This document shows positions 13,025 through 20,859 of a stretch of 22,176 bases of DNA, one piece after another. Under the pieces are notes generated by a model that was not told the DNA's origin, did not search any database, and saw nothing but the letters and a program-made list of their open reading frames with translations. Numbering within the stretch: the first letter of the stretch is position 1; each line of letters begins with the position of its first letter. This stretch comes from Akkermansiaceae bacterium (lineage in GTDB: Bacteria > Verrucomicrobiota > Verrucomicrobiia > Verrucomicrobiales > Akkermansiaceae): NCBI GenBank assembly GCA_024233135.1, contig JACKPZ010000041.1, positions 1 to 22,176 of the forward strand, written 5' to 3'. Made by a program: the position numbers and the translations under genes.

Positions 13025-13510
13025 GTGCCTCCGGGATTGCCGGATGGCCTCCGAAATGCTGCAATCCGCAGCGTGCTGGACCTCGAACGCGATTGTTGCG
13101 ATCTGCCGCTGCGGACTTTCGACAAGGATGAGATCGTCATCCGGGAAGGCGGCCGCTCCGGAAACCTGTACTTCCTCGTCGATGGCGAGGTCGAGATCAG
13201 TCGCGACGGGGTCATGCTCGCGCGGATCCACGAACCGGGTGCCATTCTGGGCGAGGTGGCGGTCTTGTTGGGACGTCCGCACATGGCGGATGTCCGGGCC
13301 GTGCGCGCCACCACGTTCCGGGTGGCCGAGGATCCCGAGAGTTTCCTGCGGGACCATCCTGGCGTGAACCTGCGGATCGCCCAGGACCTCGCCAAGAAGG
13401 TGGACGCGATGAGCTGCTACCTCGTCGACCTGAAACGCCAGTATGCGGATGAGTCGAACCACCTCGGCATGGTGGGGGAAGTGCTCGACTCGATCCTCCA
13501 GCACCGCTGA
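13025..13510 (+). CDS. Stand-alone cyclic-nucleotide-binding-domain (cNMP) protein, 161 aa
   Basis: The sequence matches a single Crp-type effector domain without a DNA-binding HTH. Features are FDKDEIVIREGGRSGNLYFLVDGEVEIS, DGVMLARIHEPGAILGEVAVLLG (the phosphate-binding-cassette region) and RPHMADVRAV, where the usual R-x-A pair is absent or shifted. Then comes FLRDHPGVNLRIAQDLAKKVD and a C-terminal helix YADESNHLGMVGEVLDSIL. It may sense a nucleotide or act as a regulatory partner; ligand binding is uncertain. The GTG at 13025 is the earliest start; TTG 13037 and GTG 13073 are in-frame alternatives, and the last would start immediately before the domain. It converges with the metallophosphoesterase gene, 12 bases apart. 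Confidence 0.8.
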   Translation: MPPGLPDGLRNAAIRSVLDLERDCCDLPLRTFDKDEIVIREGGRSGNLYFLVDGEVEISRDGVMLARIHEPGAILGEVAVLLGRPHMADVRAVRATTFRVAEDPESFLRDHPGVNLRIAQDLAKKVDAMSCYLVDLKRQYADESNHLGMVGEVLDSILQHR

Positions 13511-13522
13511 ACGCCCGCGGCA

Positions 13523-14275
13523 TCAGGCGGATACCAAAGGCTGGCGCGCCAGTGGCGCAACCAGCCGCGCCCGTTCCGCCTCGCCGGCCGCCACCCAGGT
13601 GGCCAGGTCCGGCTCCGTATCGACGACAATGAACGTCGGCACCGGTCCGGTCTGCCGACCGGCATTGAAAACCCATGTGTCGCCGATCCGGTCGATCCAC
13701 GATCCCCCCGCATGGAATGGTGCGTAGTGGATGTGGCCCGAAAACAGGAAATCCGGGCGGAACCGGTCGATCCATTTCCCACACACCTCGTCGCCACCAT
13801 CATCGCGTCCGCTCCACGCGGTGGTCGATCCGCTGGGCGGTGGATGATGGATCCACGCCCAGCGATCTCCATCGAGCAGCCCACGGTGTCGGTCCAACAT
13901 CGCTTCCGCCTCGTCCCGCGTCTCGTCGTCCTCCCACCACGGCACGATGCTGAAAAACCAGCCGTCCTGCCGGTGGAAAGCGCCGTCGGTGACCAGCGAG
14001 GGCGCATCCAGACTCGTCAGCCACGATGCGCGCCGCACTCCGTCCGGATCTTCCATGACATCATGGTTTCCCGAACAGACGAGAAGCGGAGCCCTGCCCG
14101 CGATGCGCCCGAGGTACTTTCCCACGACGATGCTCTGCGCGTGGAGCGGCACGATCGAACCGATGTCCAACAGATCTCCGGCAACCACGACCAGGTCGAA
14201 ACGCCCGGCGGCTTCCTGCACCCAATCCCATTGGCGCAACGTGTAGTGGAGGTCGGCCACGAGGAGGATCTTCAT
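13523..14275 (-). CDS. Calcineurin-like metallophosphoesterase, 250 aa
   Basis: All signature blocks of the binuclear metallophosphoesterase fold are present: D8-x-H10 (LLVADLHY), GD34 (VVVAGDLLD), GN70-H71-D (LLVCSGNHDVMED), H143/H144 (WAWIHHPPP) and GH181-x-H183 (FLFSGHIHY). It should hydrolyse a phosphomonoester or phosphodiester using two metal ions in the cytoplasm, as no signal peptide is seen. The substrate is unknown. The ATG at 14275 opens directly into the first beta strand. It lies 69 bases downstream of the SRPBCC gene in the same direction and is probably in one operon with it. Confidence 0.92.
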   Translation of the reverse strand: MKILLVADLHYTLRQWDWVQEAAGRFDLVVVAGDLLDIGSIVPLHAQSIVVGKYLGRIAGRAPLLVCSGNHDVMEDPDGVRRASWLTSLDAPSLVTDGAFHRQDGWFFSIVPWWEDDETRDEAEAMLDRHRGLLDGDRWAWIHHPPPSGSTTAWSGRDDGGDEVCGKWIDRFRPDFLFSGHIHYAPFHAGGSWIDRIGDTWVFNAGRQTGPVPTFIVVDTEPDLATWVAAGEAERARLVAPLARQPLVSA

Positions 14276-14344
14276 TCCGGTTCGTCTTGTTGCAGCCCAC
14301 GTTCCATCACGACCCCGGAATTCACCGCGTCGCGCTCGCGCGGA

Positions 14345-15016
14345 TCACCTTCTCATCGCCGCGCGTTCCCAGGATTCGGTCCAAGCCTTCCACGCGATAC
14401 GGTGGTTCCACCAACCGAGATTGTGGGGGAACGTCGGCCGCGGATAGGCGATCGAGGCCGCCAGGCCGCCGCTCCGGCGCCGTTCGATTTCGAGTCGGAG
14501 TCCCTCCTCGCCGCGTCGCATCACCCAGCGGTGGTTCCTGACAAATGCGCGACGGACGAGCGGAGAAAACGAACGGACGAACGGTTGCGCGACGGATACA
14601 TGCCACTCGCAGTCCACGATGGTTCCCGGCCCGTCGTTCGTGATGTCACACCGCATCCATCCGGTGAAATCGCCACGCGCCTCGGCCACGAACCGCCTCG
14701 GGACGTCCACCTCGCGGATCCGCAGGACGAACTGGAACGTGTGTGGCATCCAGCCTTTGCTCAGGAACCGCACAACGGCACCCGCACCATGAGGGGCACC
14801 CTCCTCAAGCACCTCGGCCCGCAGGAACGCCGCGGGCCACCACAGTACAGGGCTCTCCACCGCCGACATCGCATCCGCCACCTCCTCCGCGGTCGCCGCG
14901 AAAGACCATCGCGACAGCAGGCGGTAGTCGTTCGCCGCCCGTCGGACGGATTCATCGGACCTGCCGCAGTAGCCGGCGGAGAAAGTTCCGGATGGGCTTG
15001 GTTCGGACGGCAACAT
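14345..15016 (-). CDS. SRPBCC-fold (START/polyketide-cyclase-like) protein, 223 aa
   Basis: After a short N-terminal tail, residues from about NDYRLLSRWSFAATAEEVADAM onwards have the SRPBCC helix-grip pattern: an opening strand 'l...w.f.a..eevw.al', then WWPAAFLRAEVLEEG, GAGAVVRFLSKGWMPHTFQF, and FTGWMRCDITNDGPGTIVDCEWHV. A long C-terminal helix follows (VRSFSPLVRRAFVRNHRWVMRRGEEGLRLEIERR). Such proteins bind hydrophobic ligands, or are of unknown function. The open frame continues far upstream across the complement of the aldo/keto reductase gene, but protein-like sequence begins near the ATG at 15016, which I chose. It is divergent from the reductase at 15158. Confidence 0.85.
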   Translation of the reverse strand: MLPSEPSPSGTFSAGYCGRSDESVRRAANDYRLLSRWSFAATAEEVADAMSAVESPVLWWPAAFLRAEVLEEGAPHGAGAVVRFLSKGWMPHTFQFVLRIREVDVPRRFVAEARGDFTGWMRCDITNDGPGTIVDCEWHVSVAQPFVRSFSPLVRRAFVRNHRWVMRRGEEGLRLEIERRRSGGLAASIAYPRPTFPHNLGWWNHRIAWKAWTESWERAAMRR

Positions 15017-15157
15017 AACGAGTGGGTGAGGGCGAAGCCGGAGGCGTTTCCAACACCTCATCCTCGCAACCATGGCCCGGCAGGTCAATCCCGCGGGTTT
15101 CCGGGTTGCCCCGACTCGGTCCTTGATCCTCCGTTTCCTCCAGCCACGGTAGTTGGA

Positions 15158-16177
15158 ATGAAACAGCGCAGACTCGGCGGCAGCGGCATCGTAGTGAGCG
15201 AAATCTGCATGGGGACGATGACCTTCGGCTCCCAGACCGACAAGAAGACGGCCTTCAAGGTGATGGACCGCTGTCTCGAGGCGGGCATCGATTTCTTCGA
15301 CACGGCGGAGGTCTATCCGGTCCCGCCGACGGCCGAGCTCGCAGGGGTGACCGAGGAAATTGTCGGCCGCTGGATGAAAACCAAGCCGCGTGAAAGCGTG
15401 ATCCTCGCCACCAAGGTCGCGGGGCCGGCGCACGGCTGGTTCAACCCGCCGGTGCGCGACGGCAAGGCGGCGATCGACCGCCATCACATCCGCCGGGCTG
15501 TCGAAGCTTCGCTGCGGCGGCTGCAGACGGAATACATCGATCTCTATCAGATTCACTGGCCGGACCACGCGATGCGGCCCGAGGACACGCTTGGCGCGCT
15601 CGACGAACTGGTGCGCGAGGGCAAGGTGCGGGCGATCGGCTGCAGCAACGAGAACAGCTACGGCCTGATGAAGATGCTGTGGGCCGCGGAGAAACTCGGC
15701 GTCCGCCGTTTCGACACCATCCAGAACAACTTCTCGCTCAACAACCGCCGCTTCGAGGACGAGTTGGCGGAGGTCTGCCGCCGCGAGAACGTATCCCTTC
15801 TTCCGTACAGCCCGCTGGCCGGAGGCGTGCTGAGCGGGAAATACAACGACGGCGCGATGCCCGAAGGCGCGCGTTTCACCGACTATCTGAAAAACGCCGG
15901 CCCGCGGCAGAAGGCGATGACCCATCGTTTCGTGAACGAACGCAGCCTCGCCTCGACGAAGCGTTTCATGGAAATCGCCGAGAGCGCCGGCCTGCACCCG
16001 GTGACGCTCGCCACCGCGTGGAGCAAGCAGCACGACTTCGTCGCCAGCACGATCGTCGGCGTCTCGTGCGAGGAACAACTCGAACCGATCCTGGCGGCGG
16101 CGGATCTGGAACTCGACGCGTCGGTGATCGAGGCGATCGACGTGGCCAGCAGGGAGATCCTCTATCCGATGGGGTAG
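15158..16177 (+). CDS. Aldo/keto reductase (Tas-like), 339 aa
   Basis: The (beta/alpha)8 NADPH-dependent reductase family is recognisable throughout: MKQRRLGGSGIVVSEICMGT, D48 and Y53 (DFFDTAEVY), K86 (ILATKV) and H133 (YQIHWPD) form the D-Y-K-H tetrad. GKVRAIGCSNEN and LLPYSPLAGGVLSGKY follow, then the cofactor-site STIVGVSCEEQLEPIL. The insertion PVPPTAELAGVTEEIVGRWM after the catalytic Tyr is like that of Tas and related enzymes of about 340 residues. It would reduce aldehydes or ketones in the cytoplasm; the physiological substrate is unknown. The ATG at 15158 follows a GG-rich stretch (TTGGA) that may serve as SD. Confidence 0.95.
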   Translation: MKQRRLGGSGIVVSEICMGTMTFGSQTDKKTAFKVMDRCLEAGIDFFDTAEVYPVPPTAELAGVTEEIVGRWMKTKPRESVILATKVAGPAHGWFNPPVRDGKAAIDRHHIRRAVEASLRRLQTEYIDLYQIHWPDHAMRPEDTLGALDELVREGKVRAIGCSNENSYGLMKMLWAAEKLGVRRFDTIQNNFSLNNRRFEDELAEVCRRENVSLLPYSPLAGGVLSGKYNDGAMPEGARFTDYLKNAGPRQKAMTHRFVNERSLASTKRFMEIAESAGLHPVTLATAWSKQHDFVASTIVGVSCEEQLEPILAAADLELDASVIEAIDVASREILYPMG

Positions 16178-16248
16178 GTCCCGCGCGCCCGGCGGCTTGC
16201 CAAACGGCCGCGATGGGTGTTTCTACTTTTCCCGACCCCACGCCCCTC

Positions 16249-17154
16249 ATGAAACACAGCCTCATCGCTTCCGCCGCGCTCGCCCTCGTTTCCATTGGTT
16301 CCGCCGACGCGAAAATCGTCGGCCAAACATTCACCGGAGCAACCACTTCGCAACCTTCGGAGCTCACCGCCGAGTTTCCCACAGGCACCAAGTGGACCCT
16401 GCGTGTCGAATGGGACGATTCCGCCGCGCCACTTTTCACATCAGACACCCAGTCGCAGTGGCGGGTGACCAAGCTGACGCTCACGCTCCAGGGCAAGAGC
16501 GGGGCATGGACCTGCAGTTCGGTGAGCGGCCAACCGTCCTTCACTCTCAACGAATACGGCGGCAGCGACGAGATCCAGTTCACCAGCGGCTGGGGGCCGG
16601 CCGCCCACACCAACCAGACCATCGGCAGCCTGCAGCCGTACAGCATCAACCTCGTGATTGCGGATCCCACCGGAACCGCGTTCAACGGTGTCACACCGGT
16701 GCCAAGCATGATCGACCTCTCGAAGTTCGACATGTCGCAGAGCCATCTCAAATTCTATTTGGACAACAACGCCACGAAGACGCTCTTCGGCAGCATCGAC
16801 TTCGCATCCGACCCGGACATCTCGGTGAGCCAGGGGAAGAACCTGAAGGATGGAAAGTCGACCGTCGGCTACGGCAAGGTCAAGACCGGCAGGAAAAAGA
16901 GCAGGACCTTCACCATCCGCAACACCGGCGAGGCTCCGCTGGTGGTGAAAGCGGCCAAGGTTTCCGGCAAGGCGAAGAAGGACTTCAAGGTGGGCCCGAT
17001 GACGAAGAACATCCTCGCGCCCGGGCAGAAGAAAACCGTCAAGGTGACCTTCAAACCGAAGAAGAAAGGCAACCGCAAGGCCCTGCTGAAGATCCTGAGC
17101 AATGATCCGGACGAGGGTTCGTTCGACATCAAGCTCGAGGGCAAGGGGAAGTGA
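16249..17154 (+). CDS. Secreted protein with C-terminal ASH/choice-of-anchor-D-like domain, 301 aa
   Basis: A Sec signal peptide (MKHSLIASAALALVSIGSADA) probably ends at residue 21. Residues 22-190 form a strand-rich domain with several aromatic and Ser/Thr positions (WTLRVEWDDSAAPLFTSD, WRVTKLTLTLQGKSGAWTCS, YSINLVIADPTG). This resembles the N-terminal domain of proteins with anchoring tails in this phylum; its function is unknown. Residues about 195-301 are a basic ASH (ASPM-SPD-2-Hydin)-type immunoglobulin fold: RKKSRTFTIRNTGEAPLVV, FKVGPMTKNILAPGQKKTVKV, and LLKILSNDPDEGSFDIKLEG. The tail is Lys-rich. The start at 16249 is fixed by the signal peptide. The longer open frame upstream overlaps the reductase and is not coding. 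Confidence 0.85.
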   Translation: MKHSLIASAALALVSIGSADAKIVGQTFTGATTSQPSELTAEFPTGTKWTLRVEWDDSAAPLFTSDTQSQWRVTKLTLTLQGKSGAWTCSSVSGQPSFTLNEYGGSDEIQFTSGWGPAAHTNQTIGSLQPYSINLVIADPTGTAFNGVTPVPSMIDLSKFDMSQSHLKFYLDNNATKTLFGSIDFASDPDISVSQGKNLKDGKSTVGYGKVKTGRKKSRTFTIRNTGEAPLVVKAAKVSGKAKKDFKVGPMTKNILAPGQKKTVKVTFKPKKKGNRKALLKILSNDPDEGSFDIKLEGKGK

Positions 17155-17161
17155 CCCGCCC

Positions 17162-19975
17162 TCAGCGGAACAACACCCAGGTGAAACCCTGCGGTGGAAC
17201 CTCGACGGGGATCCGCAGCCTGCGGTCCCCATCGCAACGCAGTGTTTTCATTTCCCCGCCGTTCATGGAACAGCGGACCTCGCCGGAGAGGCCGCTGTAG
17301 TAGAGCGGCACGGCGATCTCCCGGGTGATCGCGCGTTCGGTCGGATTGAAAACGGCGAGCAGGGCCTTGTCCTCGAGGGCCGGATTCACGTGCAGCATCC
17401 AGTCAAGATCGCGGCCGTCGGCGCGGCGGCCGTGAATGACGTCGGACTCGAGGATGTCGCGGTGTTGTTTGAACCAATCGACACAGGATTCCACCATTTG
17501 CCTGGTCGCGTCGGTGTCGTAGAGGCGCGGTCCGCGGTAGCAGGCCTGCACGCCGAGTCCGAGGTTGGACAACATCATCGCCCGGTAGTGATCGCGATGT
17601 TCGTCCAGCGGTTCGATGGTGGCCGCGGCCCCTCCTCCGTGGTACTGCGCGAGCGGTACGAACATCCAGCCCATCGACGGGATTTTCTCCCATGTCCCGT
17701 CGTAGATGTTCTGGCGGGTGATGACACGCTGCTCGGCACGCGGCAGCGACCAGTTCACCTCGCGGTATCCCATGCCGCATTTGTTGGAACCGCTCAGGAA
17801 ATAGTAGTCCGGAAGGTTCATGTAGACCCCCATGCCGCGCAACTTCTGATAGAAATCCGTCCACGTCCTCCAGTGCACCCACTGTGAGTCCTTCGCACCC
17901 TTCTGCCAGGGCGGGCGGGCGGTGGTGTCGATGTCACCCGGATAGGGGCCGTCGTTCTCGAAGACCATGAACCCGGTGGTTTCGAACAACCGCCGGAGCT
18001 TGCGGATGTAGTTCCGGCCCCATTCGGAGGTGATGGCCGGGCAGTTGCCGTGGGTGGTGCCGCCGGTGGGCGAAACGATGTCGTTGCCACCGCCGACGCG
18101 GCGGGACGAGTAGAGCGAGTACGCGCCGAGATCGATCCCCTTCGCCAGGGCGTGGTCGTTGATGCGCTTCCACTTCGCGAGATGCGCGGGATCCTCGTTT
18201 TCGGCGTTGAATCCGGACCCGAACGACAGGATCACCATTTCGAATCCGACCTCGGCGGCCTGGTCGATTCCTTGTTTCACCTTCTCCTCGTCGGACGTGA
18301 GCAGGTGGAACATGAGCGGGTTTTCGGTGACCCACGGCGCGAGCGTGCGGTACATCCGGCGCAGGGCGAGACCACGCCGCTCGCGATCGCCGGAGTCCTG
18401 AGCGAGTTCGAAGGTTCGGAACGAGGTGAAGCTGGAGCCGGGTGCGATCGTCTGGTCCGGGCCGACCGCCGGCCGTACTTTCAGCAGGCATGGCTGGGAC
18501 TTCGAGTAGGTGACCTGGGTGTGGAAATCCGGATCCGTCTCCCAGTGGACCGTGTGGCGCGAGCTTCCCGAGTGGTTGAAGCTGCCGAAGGCCATGTCCG
18601 TTTCGACATGCAGCCCATCCGGTGGACGCAGGTCGCCGCGGTCATCGACGACATTGTCATGTTCCACCACCGCGAGCTGTTCGCTGACGAACGAATCGAG
18701 ATTCACCGCCTCCGCGCCATGGTTGGTGAGGGTGAACCACTTCGAGATCAGCGGGATGCCGTCGTAGATCTGATAGTGAATCGAGAATCGGAGTTCATCA
18801 CCGCTTGCGGCGTCCGCGGTTTCCCGTTCCGGCCCGAAGAACCGGACCTGCTCCACCTTCAAACGCACGAGATCTCCGCCGGCCTCGTGATCGCCGGTTC
18901 CGCCTTTGAGATCCATTTTTCCCACTCGGAATGCCACCGGCTCGCCGAAGTCCCCCGGGATGTCCTGGGTATGCCAGGTTCTCCACGCGCCGTCGGCGGG
19001 TCTGGCGTCGAAGGACAGGCGGCCGCGATCGATGCGGGCACGGAGGGTCCATGCGACGTTGGTGTCGATCGTCTCTCCGCCGCTGACATCCGGCAACTCG
19101 CGGTGGCCGTCGAACACGCCGAGCACCGGATGGTTCACGCCGGCCAGTCCACCGGGGCGGATGTTGAGTTTCACCGCCCGGCCGTTTCGGAAAACGAGCG
19201 CGATGCCAGGACCCCAGCTCGTCGATGTGTCGGTGCCGGGATGGATCCTCGCCTCGGCAAGCGCGGTGCCCGGCGGCAGCGGCCGCTCCGCCACCACTGC
19301 GGTGTGCGGCGGAGTGTGGATCTCGCCGGGTTTCCCTTCGTTGGCGAAGGAGGAACGTTCGTGCGTGGGACTGGTCCTAATCTTCCAGTCCTTCCGCAGG
19401 GTGGCGAAATCATCGGAGAACAGCAGCTCGCGGCGATGATCCGAAGCAGCGGAGGATCCCGCGGGCGTGACGAACCGGTAGTCGATGCGCAGGGTTTTCC
19501 CCTTCGGCGGCCAGACGACATCCGGGGCATGGTGGCGCACCCGTTTCCACGCGAAACGCTCCACCGGCTCGCCGATCTCATGGCCGACATATCTCAGGGA
19601 ACCGGGAGCCGGCTGCATCGCCGCGATCTCCGGATCGGTGAGGAACGCCTTGTTCACCTGCCCGGTGACGGCGCCCGCCTGATAGACCGCGCCGTTGATG
19701 GTGAGCGTCGCTTCGGGTTCCACCGCGCGGATGACGGATGCTCCGGTCATCCGGTTCACATATCCGGTGGTGGTGCCGAGGCGCGTGTCGATCACCCGGC
19801 GGACGAGTCCGTTGTCGAGGACCAGAGTGCCGGTCTCCGCGTCGTGGACGACCGATGCGGAAAAAGGTCGGGGGTTGAGCAACCAGTCTTCGGCCGCCTG
19901 ATAGTTCGACGGGAGGGCGGCGGCGGCAATGCCGGAAACAGCCGGGGTCAAGAGGACGGCGCGACGGAGCAACAT
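17162..19975 (-). CDS. Large secreted glycoside-hydrolase-like protein (alpha-galactosidase/GH36-type), 937 aa
   Basis: A signal peptide (MLLRRAVLLTPAVSGIAAAA) starts the 937-aa product. An N-terminal beta-sandwich runs from about residue 40 to 180 (TLVLDNGLVRRVIDT, GYVNRMTGASVIRAV) and resumes at about 390-525 (DELRFSIHYQIYDGIPLISKWFTLTNHG). In between, about 186-385, sits a second jelly-roll segment (LFSDDFATLRKDWKI onwards). From about 545 comes a (beta/alpha)8-type region: LMFHLLTSDEEKVKQGIDQAA, EVGFEMVILSFGSGFNAENED, and FMVFENDGPYPGD with candidate nucleophile D675. YMNLPDYYFLSG follows, with candidate acid D723. A C-terminal strand domain ends it (ALLAVFNPTE, LSGEV). Activity and catalytic residues are inferred from fold-type resemblance to melibiase-like enzymes. 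The ATG at 19975 is fixed by the signal peptide. It follows the pseudopilin gene by 83 bases, in the same direction. Confidence 0.85.
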   Translation of the reverse strand: MLLRRAVLLTPAVSGIAAAALPSNYQAAEDWLLNPRPFSASVVHDAETGTLVLDNGLVRRVIDTRLGTTTGYVNRMTGASVIRAVEPEATLTINGAVYQAGAVTGQVNKAFLTDPEIAAMQPAPGSLRYVGHEIGEPVERFAWKRVRHHAPDVVWPPKGKTLRIDYRFVTPAGSSAASDHRRELLFSDDFATLRKDWKIRTSPTHERSSFANEGKPGEIHTPPHTAVVAERPLPPGTALAEARIHPGTDTSTSWGPGIALVFRNGRAVKLNIRPGGLAGVNHPVLGVFDGHRELPDVSGGETIDTNVAWTLRARIDRGRLSFDARPADGAWRTWHTQDIPGDFGEPVAFRVGKMDLKGGTGDHEAGGDLVRLKVEQVRFFGPERETADAASGDELRFSIHYQIYDGIPLISKWFTLTNHGAEAVNLDSFVSEQLAVVEHDNVVDDRGDLRPPDGLHVETDMAFGSFNHSGSSRHTVHWETDPDFHTQVTYSKSQPCLLKVRPAVGPDQTIAPGSSFTSFRTFELAQDSGDRERRGLALRRMYRTLAPWVTENPLMFHLLTSDEEKVKQGIDQAAEVGFEMVILSFGSGFNAENEDPAHLAKWKRINDHALAKGIDLGAYSLYSSRRVGGGNDIVSPTGGTTHGNCPAITSEWGRNYIRKLRRLFETTGFMVFENDGPYPGDIDTTARPPWQKGAKDSQWVHWRTWTDFYQKLRGMGVYMNLPDYYFLSGSNKCGMGYREVNWSLPRAEQRVITRQNIYDGTWEKIPSMGWMFVPLAQYHGGGAAATIEPLDEHRDHYRAMMLSNLGLGVQACYRGPRLYDTDATRQMVESCVDWFKQHRDILESDVIHGRRADGRDLDWMLHVNPALEDKALLAVFNPTERAITREIAVPLYYSGLSGEVRCSMNGGEMKTLRCDGDRRLRIPVEVPPQGFTWVLFR

Positions 19976-20058
19976 GACAAAACGGAGGAAAGGAACGGCC
20001 TCCCTACGGCCTCCCGCGGCACCATGTTTCGCCCGCGGGGCAACCCGGCCCGGACGAT

Positions 20059-20859
20059 TCAGTTCGCCGGGTTCCAATAACCGTTGTTGTCGTCCGGCCC
20101 GAACCAACCGAGTTCGAGTTCGCCGGCGTCCCCTCCGTGCGGGTTGGCACCGCCGGCGACACCATTGGACACCTCGGTTGAAACGTGTCCGTCACACCAC
20201 GCGACGATCGCCTTGCCGTTGGCGCGGAAATGCACGCTCGGGCTGGGCCGCGATCCGGACGGGCCGCCGCCGAAGTCCCAGAACGGCGGTTCGCAATACG
20301 GATACTCCTGCAGGCCCGTGCTGCGTGCATAGGCCGTGGTGGTGAACATCACGGTGTGTCCCGGGTTGGTGACGTTCGCCGGGCGCTGGGAAACACGGAT
20401 CTTGGTATCCTTGTCATAGGCTCCGCCGGGAAGTCCGCCGATGTAGGCCGCGTTGTAGCCATAGCCTCCGGAACCGTTTTCGAAACTTGAGGATCCTTCG
20501 ACCATCGCTCGAAACAATGGACACACCGTCACCTGGCGGCTCTCGCCAAGATAGGGAGAGAGAAATCCCTTCGTCGGATCGAAGGTTCCCGAGGACGAGC
20601 TGCGGGCACCGTGCCAGCGACGGTTGTTCCAGCGGTCGTCCGCGGGACAGTAGACCCCATGGTCCGCCAGGTATGTGGCGTTGGCGGCGGCCAGCGAACG
20701 CAGGTTCGCGGAACTCTGCACCACCCTGGCGGACGAGACCAGTCGGCGGGATCCGGTGAAAACCAGGGCGCCGAGCACAACCAACACCGCGACAACCACC
20801 AGCACTTCCAACAATGTGAAAGCCGCGCGCGTCCGGGTCCTGCGGTGCGGTGCGTTCAT
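20059..20859 (-). CDS. Type II secretion-like pseudopilin (PVC prepilin-type N-terminal cleavage/methylation protein), 266 aa
   Basis: A class III signal is present: a basic leader (HRRTRTRA) followed by AFTLLEVLVVVAVLVVL, with predicted cleavage between A13 and F14 and the usual Glu at mature position 5 (E18). After the hydrophobic helix come SSARVVQSSANLRSLAAANATYLAD, typical of the helical stem, and a globular part. Near the end, KAIVAWCDGHVSTEV matches the DGH motif of the pseudopilins abundant in verrucomicrobia and planctomycetes. An Ala at -1 is less common than Gly. The ATG overlaps the stop of the upstream gene as ATGA, indicating translational coupling. It would be exported by the general secretion/pilus machinery. 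Confidence 0.93.
   Translation of the reverse strand: MNAPHRRTRTRAAFTLLEVLVVVAVLVVLGALVFTGSRRLVSSARVVQSSANLRSLAAANATYLADHGVYCPADDRWNNRRWHGARSSSSGTFDPTKGFLSPYLGESRQVTVCPLFRAMVEGSSSFENGSGGYGYNAAYIGGLPGGAYDKDTKIRVSQRPANVTNPGHTVMFTTTAYARSTGLQEYPYCEPPFWDFGGGPSGSRPSPSVHFRANGKAIVAWCDGHVSTEVSNGVAGGANPHGGDAGELELGWFGPDDNNGYWNPAN

Noticed and set aside
13712..15157. Upstream extension of the aldo/keto reductase frame by 482 codons
   Set aside because: It runs antisense to the metallophosphoesterase and SRPBCC genes; the reductase family starts at 15158.
14345..16078. 577-aa minus-strand open frame across the aldo/keto reductase
   Set aside because: Only the last 223 codons look protein-like (SRPBCC); the rest is the antisense shadow of the reductase gene.
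18050..20080. 676-aa plus-strand open frame opposite the hydrolase-like gene
   Set aside because: No recognisable domain; its composition is that of a GC-rich antisense shadow.
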